Positions 22,501-31,154 of a stretch of 31,154 bases of DNA are shown in pieces (position 1 is the stretch's first letter; every line of letters begins with the position of its first letter). The DNA is from Auxenochlorella pyrenoidosa (taxonomy: Eukaryota; Chlorophyta; Trebouxiophyceae; Chlorellales; Chlorellaceae): positions 76,356-107,509 of the forward strand of contig KQ482031.1 of NCBI GenBank assembly GCA_001430745.1, written 5' to 3'. A program made the position numbers and the translations under genes. The notes under the pieces were generated by a model. The model had not been told where the DNA came from. It worked only from the letters and a program-made list of their open reading frames with translations, and did not search any database.

Positions 22501-23205
22501 CGCTGCTGCAGAAGACGCCGCCTTGCGCTTGCCACCAGAGCCCGACTTGGCCGCTGGTCCGGGCGCCTCAGCGTTGACTGGCTGCCCGGCCTGCTGTGCT
22601 GCTGCATTCTTGCCGCCGCCGCCCGCTCCGGCAGCTGCAGCATCCCTGCTCTTGCCGCCGCTGCCCAGCTTGGCTGCAGGCGCTGGCAGGTTGGCGCCCT
22701 TGACATACACGCCAGGCAGCACCTCCTTGCCCGCTGCAGCGGGCGGCGCGGCCGCAGCGCCGTTGCTGCGGTGTTTGCCGCTGCCACTCGCCTTGCCAGC
22801 TTTGGTGTCCTCTTCACGACAGGAAAACAGGGTCAGAAGCAGGAATTGGCAACTCTGCACGCCCAGCTGTTGGGTGTCGCCACCGTGGGCGCACGACAGG
22901 CAGCGACAGGCGACGGCGGTGGCCACCCAGCGCAGCCCGCGCTCCCCACGCTGGCGCTCACCTATCGGCAGCCGCTCCAGACCCGCGTTGCGCCCCTTCT
23001 GGGGCACAGCTGGCGCCTTCTGCTGCCTGCCGGCCCCGCTCTTGCGAGCTGCCGGCGCGGCGGCCCCCGAGCTTGTGTTTTCTTTGTCCAGGGCCGCATC
23101 CCCGCCACCGAGCTGCAGCGTCCAGGCGGGAGCGGAGCCACCTCCCCCGCCCTTCTCGTTGTAGTTCACAGGGCGGTGCAGCCGACCGCTGGTGCGGGCC
23201 GACAT
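19564..23205 (-). CDS. Coiled-coil protein with Csm1/Pcs1-like C-terminus (putative kinetochore protein)
   Basis: Eight exons (minus order): 23205-22962, 22811-22228, 21993-21842, 21747-21526, 21377-21269, 21095-20048, 19889-19780, 19614-19564; 839 aa in phase. The order is: a short N-terminal block (MSARTSGRLHRPVNYNEKGG); a basic, disordered Ala/Gly/Lys region to about residue 260 with a nuclear-signal-like GRPDPKRQKPG; heptad-like helices (KLQALYEDLKAAKIDEEVQQ; CQRLQADLLNCQQALLDKEA); a Gln/Ala/Pro-rich linker with QQQQQQQ; and a globular end (GGIFQYHDPRSGFTFELGP, MRYRPVQLG, LPPHFHEEISFAESQ, FFQQMMHSLNQ). Coiled coil followed by a small domain ending in 'I-S-F...FF..M...L' resembles the RWD-like fold of monopolin subunit Csm1/Pcs1 and other kinetochore proteins. 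That family call is inference from pattern. Intron 3 keeps frame only with a GC donor (21841-21840). The upstream region is shared with HCF101. Confidence 0.7.
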
Positions 23206-23422
23206 GGCTGATCGGTCGCCGGCGCGGGGCCGGCCCCCGATTTTGAGAGGCAGCCGCAGCATGGCAAAGCAGGGCGCCAAAAATCAGGATGGCCTCGGTT
23301 TGAGCCGTCTGCAGGGGACCCATTCTGCATTTGGCACATCTTGTGCACTTGCAGAGCCGCATCGGTGGGCTCGGTGCTGCTTCCAGTCCTTTTGCGCGCC
23401 CTGCACCGTCCAACCTTGCGCA
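23206..23422. promoter_or_regulatory. Shared divergent upstream region, Csm1-like gene and HCF101
   Basis: 217 bp separate the minus-strand start (23205) from the plus-strand HCF101 ATG (23423). It should contain both promoters and 5' UTRs. No TATA box is evident. Confidence 0.5.
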
Positions 23423-26400
23423 ATGGCCTCTTTTGTGCAGACCTATGCCGCTCAGAGCGGCGTTGCAGCAGCTTGCAGCCCCATTCGGCGCTCCTCGGCC
23501 ACTTGTAGTGCGCTGCCTCCCAGCTCTGGGCCTGCCTGCTGCCTTGTGGGCCGGCAGCAGCAGGCTATAGGGCTCAGCAGCATGAATGCAGCCTCCAGGA
23601 CCTCCCGCCTGGCCTGCCGCGCCAGCAGCGAGGCGGTGAGCAGTGGGCGGCAGCACTGCTTGCCTGCTGCCAGCCTGCCTGCGTGTTGCAACCAAGTTGG
23701 TGCTCTGCCTGATGTTGCCTTGACGAACTTGCACAACAGGTGCATACAACATCCAGCGCACTCCCTGCCCAACCGTGTCGGCTCTGCATCCTTCCACTCC
23801 CACCGCCGCGCAACCCGCAGGCGGCGGCGCCGGTGCAGTCGCGCGAGGGCGAGGTGCTGGCCGCGCTGTCCCGCATCATCGACCCCGACTTTGGCATGAA
23901 CATCGTGGACTGCGGCTTCGTCAAGGACCTGGCCATCGACGCGAGCGCCGGCAGCGTGGCCTTCCGCCTGGAGCTGACCACCCCCGCCTGCCCAATCAAG
24001 GACGAGTTTGAGCGGCAGGTGGGTGCTGCTGCTGTGCACCCTTGTACCGTGGGGCTCTTGTTGGCCCAGCCTGCCTCTGCGAGGATGCGGCCCCTGCCAG
24101 CAGTTCCCCGGCCGAGGGCGGATACAGGTGCGGTTGCCAAGTTTGTGCTGCATAGCCCTGTCACACTGCCCGCCCGTGCCAGGTCGTTCCAGGGCTCCGT
24201 CGGGTGCTGCTCTGAGCTGTCGATCCGCCCGCTTGACTTGCGCGCATGCATAGGTACCATGCGCGAATGCAGCAGGTGCAGCATGCTGTTCCCCGACATG
24301 GCTGCTGCTCCTCATTTGATGCATGCTGCCTCTGCTCCCCTGCTGCCTGGCAGGCGCGCGAGAACGTGGCGGCGCTGCCCTGGGTGACGGTGGTGGACGT
24401 GCGCATGGATGCCCGCCCCGCGGCGCCGCTGCTGCCCGACGACTCGCGTCCCAACGGGCTGCGCAAGGTGGCGCACGTCATCGCCGTCTCCTCCTGCAAG
24501 GGAGGTGAGGGGGCTGGGGGCAAGCTCGTTGCGCATGCCGCCGGCGAGGCGCTGCCGGGGGGGCCCGCTGCATAATTTCCCACAGCAGGGCATACGGGGC
24601 AGCAATGGGCAGCCAATTCAGCGCATCTTGTGAGCGCTCTGTTGGTGAACGCCAGCGATGGCCCCTTGCGCATTTCACGAGGGCCGCCGCATGCTCGCCC
24701 TTGCTCCTTTGCCTGCAGGCGTGGGCAAGTCGACCACCGCCGTGAACCTGGCCTTCACCCTGGCGCAGATGGGGGCCAAGGTGGGCGGTGGGCTGTCAGC
24801 AGGGAGTGCTTACAGCCCAGAATGAGTGGCCTGACGTGTACAGGGCACTAGGGACGAATGGCTGAGGAGAGAGGGGCTCCGCTCTGCACGGCAGTACCCC
24901 TCCCGGGGCACGACGCACCCACCGCAATGCACTGCGCACCTCCCTGGCCCGCCCCCGCAGGTGGGCATCTTTGATGCCGACGTGTACGGCCCCTCCCTGC
25001 CCACCATGATCTCGCCGGAGCTGCGCGTGCTGCAGATGGACCCGGAGACAAAGGTGGGGTCCACCCCTGCCACCGCCCCACCGGCTCCCTTGCTCTGCGC
25101 AGACCTGTCCAAGCATGCGCGCATTTCCTGGGCTGTGGCCGTGCATGCAGTGCGGGCCGGCCGTGCGGCATCGGGGCGCGTGCATGTCCCCTGCCCGCAA
25201 CAGTGATGCAAGGAGCTCCCACCCCACCCTTCACCTTGCACAGGCCATCACCCCCGTGGAGTATGAGGGCGTCAAGGCCGTGTCCTTTGGCTTTGCGGGG
25301 CAGGGCAGCGCCATCATGCGCGGGCCCATGGTGTCGGGTGAGGCGGCCGGCAGGGCGGGTGGAGGCGCGCGTCGGTGCATGCCGTGCAGCCAAGGGCAGG
25401 ATTGCGGGAGCGGGGGGCCGTGGTGCCACGCCGGAGCGGGCTCAGGCCGCCAGCAGCAGCAGAACAGTCGAGAAAATGTGCTCTCGCCACCGCTGCATGG
25501 CATGCCTGAACCCCCCACAGGGGCAGCTGCACCCCCCCGACCACCTGTCCCGGCCTCCCAACACTCACCTACCCTCCCAATACTCGCCCACCCCTCCGCC
25601 CCCGCCCCCACCCCCAGGCCTCATCCAGCAGCTGCTGACCACCACCGAGTGGGGCGAGCTGGACTACCTGATTGTCGACTTCCCGCCCGGCACCGGCGAC
25701 ATCCAGCTCACGCTCTGCCAGGCGCGCCACGCTGCGCCTGCCCTGCTAAAAAGGCAGCCCGCGCAGCGCTCTGCAGGGCGTGCCTCTGTTTTCTCGCCCC
25801 ACCCCTGGGGGGCTTGCTAGCGTACGCACAGGGCTAGCTCAGGAGCTAGGCCAGCTCATACGTGCCCGTACCCCTGCTGCCCGGCACCAACCAGCGCCCA
25901 TGTGCCCCCACGCCTCCCCGCAGTCTGTGGCCTTCTCTGCCGCCGTGATCGTGACCACGCCCCAGAAGCTGGCCTTCATCGACGTCGCCAAGGGCATCCG
26001 CATGTTCGCAAAGCTCATGGTGGGTGCAGTGGGCGGCTGGCCTGCCAGCTGCGGGCCGGTCTAAAGGGGCATGTGCAGGGCGAGGAGGGCAAGCGCCCCC
26101 TGTGCGCTTTGCCCTGCAAGGCCCAAGGTACAGGCCCCGCCTCTTCTTCCACGGGCGCCGTGGGTCGTGCGCTTGCAGCGGCAGCGCCCAGCAGGAGGGG
26201 CCCCCATGCATAGCGCCAACGTGTGCCCCAGCGCCCGCCTCTCGCCCCGCGCCCCTGGCCCGCAGGTGCCCTGCGTGGCGGTGGTGGAGAACATGTCGTA
26301 CTTTGAGGCCGACGGCAAGCGCTACTTCCCCTTCGGCCAGGGCTCCGGTGAGGTTGGAAGGGGCTGGGAGGGGCTGCATGGGAGGGAGCTTCAGGGCGTG

Positions 26401-28059
26401 CTGCACTGGCTGCCCAGGCTCCGGCACAGCCTGCCCAGCAGGGCGAGCTGCAGGGCGTGCCGCGCCTGCGCCCCCGCCCGCCGCCCTTGCCTGCCTGCCT
26501 TGCCGCCACGCCGCACCCTGCGGCGGAGCGCAGGGCCGCCCCTTGCTGCACCGTGCCATGCGCGAGCGTGGCTCGCGTCCCTGATAGGGCTCCCTCCTGG
26601 GCCTGGGAACGCCAGCCTGGCCCACCCTCCACCACCACCCCCACCCCCCGCCACCGCAGGCGAGCGCATCCAGCGCGAGTTTGGCCTGCCCAACCTGGTG
26701 CGCTTCCCCATCGTGCCCGACCTGTCGGCGGCGGGCGACAGCGGCCGGCCCGTGGTGGTCACCGACCCCACCGGCCCCACCGCCCAGGCCTTCCTGGAGC
26801 TCGGTGCCGCGGTGGTCCGCGAGGTGGGGCGGGGGGGGCGCGCGTGTCTGTGTGCACGTGCACGTGCGCACGTGAGCTGCGGGGCTGTCGTGGGTCGACC
26901 GCAGGTGGCGCGGCGGGCGGGGGGGGGGGGGGCCGGGGCTGCCCGGGCCCGCGTGTGCAGTGCACTCTTCGCCGCCCCTGGCGCGCGCACGGCGGCACGA
27001 CACAACCTGCGGCCGCCTGCCCCGCAGGTGGCCAAGCTGCGGGTGGCCCCCAAGAACAGCGTGCGGTACGACGGCGAGCTGGGCGCATTCGTGGTGCGGC
27101 TGCCCAACGGGGAGGAGGAGTTTCTGCTGGACCCGCCGGTGGTGCGCCGCAACGACACCTCGGCCGCCTCCATCAACGAGTGGACGGGCGAGCGCACGCT
27201 GCGGTGAGCCGGGCCCGGGCTGGTGGTCGGCGCCGCCCTGGAACGCTGCCCGTTTGGCGGCGAGGCGGCGGCTGCGGGGGGCAAGGGCGGGGGTGCAGCC
27301 AGCGGTGGACAGGGACGCCGACCGCGTTCCGCCGGGGGGCTGGTGTTGCCGTCCCACGGCAGTGGACATGACACGTGCGCGTGCAACGCAGCTCGCAGGA
27401 CGCCTGCACATCGCGCGCTGCAGCCCAATGCTGACCGGCCGGTGAGCAGGCGGACACGCCAGCTGAGCATACCCTGAAGTCTCCACCACACTATGCAGCG
27501 ACGGCGATGTCCCCGATGACATTGAGCCGGCGGCCTGGCAGCCGGTGGGCAACTACGCGGTGCAGATCACCTGGCAGGACGGCTTTTCGCAGGTGAGGCA
27601 GGCGCCCTGCCCCGCCCGCCTGCTGCCGCGTCCAGGCCTCCGGCAGGGCTGGCCGCTGGCAGGCCTGCAGTCGCCCAGTTGGGTGCAGCGCTAGCTGCGG
27701 GAAGGGTTGGCGGCCAGCAGGTCCAGCCCTGCACCGCTGGCGGGGCGGTGCATCAAGCCCTGCGGGCTGACCCCCTTCAGCCTGCGCTCTTGCAAGCAAG
27801 ATGCCCAGCCCAGGGGCTGCCTCTGCCAATCGAGCTGTACGTGCCCCACTTGGCTGCTGCCCCGTGCTCTCCCTGGCAGGTGGCGCCCTATGAGCTCCTG
27901 GACTCGCTGCCGCGGCTCAGCTGGGAGGACGCCCGTGCGCGGCAAGCCATGCGCGCGCGGCTGGCAGCAGCGCAGAGCGGCGGCAGCGGCGGCGACGGGC
28001 CGAGCGCGGCGCAGCAGATACTGGCGAGTGCGCAGGCGGCGCGGGCGCCGCAGCAGTGA
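23423..28059 (+). CDS. HCF101: HCF101, plastid Fe-S cluster scaffold (Mrp/NBP35-type ATPase)
   Basis: Thirteen exons: 23423-23635, 23821-24018, 24354-24504, 24719-24780, 24961-25053, 25244-25337, 25618-25721, 25924-26019, 26266-26347, 26660-26823, 27028-27203, 27499-27592, 27880-28059; 568 aa in phase. HCF101 carries [4Fe-4S] clusters in the chloroplast stroma and is needed for photosystem I assembly in land plants. Exon 1 (71 aa, Ser/Ala/Arg-rich, ending near [10 protein letters not shown]) is a transit peptide. Then come a DUF59/MIP18 domain ([31 protein letters not shown]), the MinD-like ATPase with deviant Walker A CKGGVGKST (185-193), [28 protein letters not shown] and [15 protein letters not shown], and a C-terminal DUF971 domain ([36 protein letters not shown]). 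The Mrp CxxC is absent, as in other HCF101. ENMSYF has Ser where I recall Cys in Arabidopsis. Intron 7 has a GC donor (CAG|GCGCGC). Confidence 0.95.
26839..26874 (+). repeat. Alternating purine-pyrimidine tract with CACGTG palindromes
   Basis: HCF101 intron 10 contains a mostly alternating GC/GT/CA stretch that includes overlapping palindromes such as GTGCACGTGCAC. It is a possible Z-DNA or hairpin sequence; no function can be assigned. Confidence 0.5.
26919..26932 (+). repeat. Poly-G run in HCF101 intron 10
   Basis: Fourteen consecutive G residues within the intron between 26824 and 27027. Length may be unreliable because homopolymers are error-prone. Confidence 0.8.
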
Positions 28060-28972
28060 GCGCCCGCTTGTGCGCTCTGACTGCAACCGGCTCCTCGCTC
28101 TCCCTGTTTTGCTCCTTCCTCTCGCTCTGCACTTGCGTGACTTGCTTTCATGCCCCTTGCGGCTGTCGACGACCATTTTGCCCTCCTATATGTTAAATTG
28201 TATGCAGAAGCAGGGGTCGGCGAGTGTGGCATGCACAGGCATTGGTTTGCAGAGGCAGAGTTGGATATGCTGTGGGTGCGTGCAAAGATGGAGGCAATTG
28301 TGGAAAGTACAAGACAGAAACGGTCGCAGGAAAAGGTACGGGATTGTTAAGATGCAGTGCTGCTTGTTCAGTGGAACCTGCCGGCAGGGGTGGATGGCGG
28401 TGCGCTGCGGCCGCTGGGGCAGCGGCTGCAGCCCGCCAGCACCCATCTGGCAATCTAGCGCCGGCGGCCTTGCAAACAGTCCACTTTCAGCTTGCATTGA
28501 CACAGCCAGGGAGCTCAAGCTTCTCCTTGTTCAACCAGCCTCTTCAGCAACTTGCTTGAAGCTAGCGCAGGTGCGAACTGCGAAGATCACAAGCTGCCGA
28601 TCACTTACATTCACCTTCGGCAACCGTGCCATCACTCACTGCCCACTTCTCAGCGTCCGCTCAGCTCGTTCTCCTCGCTCTTTGCCCAATTGTCCATGCT
28701 CCCTAAAAAGCAGCCTCCTTTACACCTCCTGATGCGTGGCAGAATTATAGGCAGCCCATCGCTCAGCTTGCGCCTGCTTGCCGCCGCCGCCTGCCGCTGC
28801 CGCCTGCTGCTGCCTGCAGCCAACTCGAATGCAGCCCCTGTCCTCTGTCGTTTTACTGCAGGGAGCTGTCTGACACGACAAAGCTTCCGCAGTTGTTTAC
28901 GAACTACCACTACCACAGGCAGCAGCAGCAGCAGCAGCAGGAGGAGCAGCAGCAGCCCGCAGCAGCCGCAGC
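28060..28972 (+). promoter_or_regulatory. HCF101 3' UTR and GET3 promoter/5' UTR
   Basis: The 913 bp between HCF101 and GET3 contain no supported gene. The middle is less GC-rich and holds a 66-codon open frame (28150-28350) without motifs. No TGTAA was found after HCF101. AATTATAGG at about 28742-28750 is weakly TATA-like. The last 54 bp are CAG-rich. Confidence 0.5.
28919..28972 (+). repeat. CAG/CCG-rich triplet repeat directly before the GET3 start
   Basis: About seven uninterrupted CAG units are followed by GAG, CAG and CCG variants and run up to the GET3 ATG (28973). In the predicted transcript this is the last part of the 5' UTR. Confidence 0.8.
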
Positions 28973-31154
28973 ATGAGCGACGCGTACGCCGACGCCGAAG
29001 CGGCGCTGGAGCCCACGCTGCAAAACGTGCTGGACCAGGCCAGCCTCAAGTGGATCTTCGTGGGCGGCAAGGGCGGCGTGGGCAAGACCACATGCTCCTG
29101 CTCGCTGGCGGTGCAGCTGGCGGCGGTGCGGGAGAGCGTGCTGATCATCTCCACCGACCCGGCGCACAACCTGAGCGATGCGTTCCGCCAAAAGTTCAGC
29201 AAGACGCCCACCCTGGTGGGCGGCTTCACGAATCTTTATGCCATGGAGGTGGACCCCACCCCCGACCTGAGCGAGGTGGAGGGGCTGGAGGAGGGGGGCG
29301 GCTTCCTGGCCGACATCTCCACCTCCATCCCCGGCATCGACGAGGCCATGAGCTTTGCCGAGGTCATGAAGCAGGTGGGCAAGGCAGCCGGGGGCTGGGT
29401 CGGGGTCGGGGTGCGGCTGCAGGTTTCAGGGCCGTGATTGGGGCAGGGATCGCGACGCAGACAGCTGCACGGGCGCGCCGTATCCACCATAACGGGCGGC
29501 TACCGCTGGGGGTACGGGGGGGGGGGGGGTGCAAGCTTGAGCAGCTGCCCTCAGAGCCTGGCACATGCGCCACAGGCACTGCGGGCAGGGGCGGTCTGGG
29601 GCTGGCACCTGGCTGCCGGCGTGCTACCGACGACACGCTCCGTGTATCCCGCCGATCGAGATGGCGGAAAAGGGAACGTTTAAACAAATTATAACCTGCC
29701 CCCCGCTCCCCCGCTGCAGGTCCAGTCAATGGACTACTCGTGCATCGTCTTCGACACAGCGCCCACCGGGCACACGCTGCGCCTGCTGCAGGCAAGCATC
29801 ACCCTCCTGCGGGGTTGGCGCGCGACGCTGGCCCCTGCTCGCTGTTCCTGGGCAGCAGCATGCCGCCTGCGAGGGCTGCTCGCAGGCCGCGAGCTCGCGT
29901 GCATCGCGGCCGCACAGGCGCCTGGGGCGCCAGCACACCCGCGCAATGCCCCGCTGCCCGCTGCCCTGCAGTTCCCCTCCACGCTGGAGAAGGGGCTGAA
30001 CAAGCTGATGAGCCTGAAGGAGAGCTTCGGTGGCATGGTCAGCCAGGTGCGCTGCCGCTGGGAGCCCCGCTGCGCCCGCACCGTCCGCCGCGCCCCGAGA
30101 AGCTCCCCGGCAGCGCCGGCGGCTGCCGCCTGCCTTCGGGCCAGCGGCCTCCAGCCCTGAAGCACCCCTCCTGCGACCCTGCCCCCGATCCAAGCAGCCG
30201 GCGCAGCCGCCCTGCCTGCATGGTCGCCCGCCGGCGTGCGCGTCTGGCCCCGCCAACGCAGCTTCGTCCGCGCAAGTTTGCTGCTTCCCCCTGCCCGCAG
30301 GTGTCGCGCATGCTAGGCCCCTCTATGCCCGGCGGCGAGGACATGGTGGACCAGCTGCTGGGCAAGGTGGACCAGCTCAAGGTGGGGGCCAGCCCAAGGC
30401 GGCTGCTTTCCAGCAAGCCCGGCACCGTGTGCCGCTGCACACCCTGCCAGCCAGACCAGAGGCAACCGTGAGGGGCTGAGGTTGGGCTGCGCGCCTGCCT
30501 GGCGCGGGGTAGCACCCAGCCAGCTCGCTCTTGTGTGCTCGGCCAGCGGCTCGGTCTTGCCCAGCTTGCCTGCTTTTCCCGGGCCTGCGCCTTCGCCCCG
30601 CCCGCCCAGACCTGCCAGGGCCTGCCAAGGCGTGGCGGAGGCGAGGCACCCCCCCCCTCGCCCCCCCCCCCGGCTCGCCCACGCGTGCTTGTGCCCCGCC
30701 CCGTGCTGCCCCCCCCCCCCCCCCCTCCGCAGGCCGTGGTGGAGGAGGTGAATGCCCAGTTCCGCAGCGACGAGCTGACCACCTTTGTGTGCGTGTGCAT
30801 CCCTGAGTTCCTCTCCCTGTACGAGACGGAGCGGCTCATCCAGGCGAGCTGAGTGGGTCTTGCCTTGTCCTGGCATGGCTGACGCCGGCGCTTTTCCGCG
30901 GCCCCTGCACCTCTTGAACGTGTCTTGTTTCCTGGACACTGAGCTTTTTCTGTTGCTAACTGCATTTTGGCACTGGCCAAGCCGCAAGATTGCTGGTACT
31001 CTTGCAGCGCCCCGCGCTGCCTGCCCTCATCATCTTGCACGCTGCCCCAACCCCGCAGGAGCTGGCCAAGTTTGAGATTGACAGCCGCAACATTGTGATC
31101 AACCAGGTCATCTTTCCAGAGGAGGGTGAGGCGGATCGCGGTCGGGTGGGGGTG
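28973..31154 (+). CDS. GET3: GET3/TRC40 (ArsA-type) tail-anchored protein targeting ATPase, 3' end beyond window
   Basis: Six exons are visible: 28973-29374, 29720-29791, 29972-30046, 30301-30381, 30733-30843, 31059-31125. The next donor is GTGAGG at 31126; about 269 aa are in the window and the gene continues past it. GET3 is a cytosolic homodimer that binds tail-anchored membrane proteins and delivers them to the ER. The deviant Walker A is [10 protein letters not shown] (31-40), switch [11 protein letters not shown], switch [16 protein letters not shown] (D146). A Met-rich segment ([20 protein letters not shown]) forms part of the client groove. [20 protein letters not shown] is typical. 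The zinc-binding CxxC would lie downstream. There is no transit peptide before the P-loop, which suggests the cytosolic form. Introns 2 (CAG|GCAAGC) and 5 (CAG|GCGAGC) have GC donors; after the second, reading on meets TGA at once. The start is the first ATG after a CAG-rich leader. Confidence 0.95.
29516..29529 (+). repeat. Poly-G run in GET3 intron 1
   Basis: Fourteen G residues in the intron between 29375 and 29719. It is intronic and does not affect the coding sequence. Confidence 0.8.
30649..30725 (+). repeat. Long C-rich tract before GET3 exon 5
   Basis: Three poly-C runs, including 17 C at 30709-30725, end immediately before CTCCGCAG, the acceptor of exon 5 (30733). It serves as an almost pure C polypyrimidine tract. 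Confidence 0.85.

Noticed and set aside
25846..27552. Minus-strand open frame of 568 codons
   Set aside because: It is antisense to HCF101 exons 8-12, whose plus-strand motifs are unmistakable. Long antisense frames are expected in such GC-rich DNA, and this one has Arg/Gly/His-rich low-complexity content with no motifs.
28150..28350. Plus-strand 66-codon open frame between HCF101 and GET3
   Set aside because: Its base composition is unlike the surrounding exons, it has no motif, and it lies where the HCF101 3' UTR is expected.
23423..31125. Bacterial contamination or recent transfer for the Mrp/ArsA-like ATPases
   Set aside because: Both genes are split by many spliceosomal introns with the same style as their neighbours and have the eukaryotic domain sets (HCF101 with DUF59 and DUF971; GET3 type).

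Overview
This window is nuclear DNA from a GC-rich green alga, most likely a chlorellacean or other trebouxiophyte. The evidence is: a eukaryotic tRNA-Ser(GCU); genes split into many short exons with C-rich polypyrimidine tracts; TGTAA-type polyadenylation motifs after stop codons; a plastid-specific gene (HCF101); and plant-type P4H, VPS41 and GET3 genes. The genus is inference. No mobile element, CRISPR array, viral or bacterial island was seen.

Layout: tRNA-Ser (124-206, +); a plastid-type DEAD-box RNA helicase (560-5234, -, 13 exons, 622 aa); a prolyl 4-hydroxylase with a C-terminal ShK domain (5449-8545, +, 11 exons, 306 aa); a candidate small membrane protein gene (9232-9820, -, unrecognised); the HOPS/CORVET-type tethering subunit VPS41 (10175-18935, +, 21 exons, 1178 aa, with a 386-base assembly gap inside intron 7); a coiled-coil protein with a C-terminal domain resembling the Csm1/Pcs1 RWD-like fold (19564-23205, -, 8 exons, 839 aa); the plastid Fe-S scaffold HCF101 (23423-28059, +, 13 exons, 568 aa); and the first six exons of the tail-anchored-protein ATPase GET3 (28973 to beyond the window end, +). 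I built the exon models by hand, requiring intact reading phase across every junction and agreement with family motifs.

Most neighbours are arranged head to head and share short upstream regions of about 200-350 bp (helicase/P4H, candidate/VPS41, Csm1-like/HCF101). They look like ordinary housekeeping genes and do not form a pathway cluster. HCF101 and GET3 are adjacent and both are deviant-Walker-A (SIMIBI) ATPases, but they act in different compartments.

The most striking signal is in the splice sites. About one in six introns (11 of 67, plus being tentatively 12) must begin with GC instead of GT, spread over five of the six intron-rich genes. Gene models limited to GT-AG introns would break or truncate most of these proteins. 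Other points are an apparent loss of the VPS41 RING finger, loss in HCF101 of two cysteines expected from land-plant homologues, and a divergent plastid helicase with a UVR-like motif and a DEVD box.
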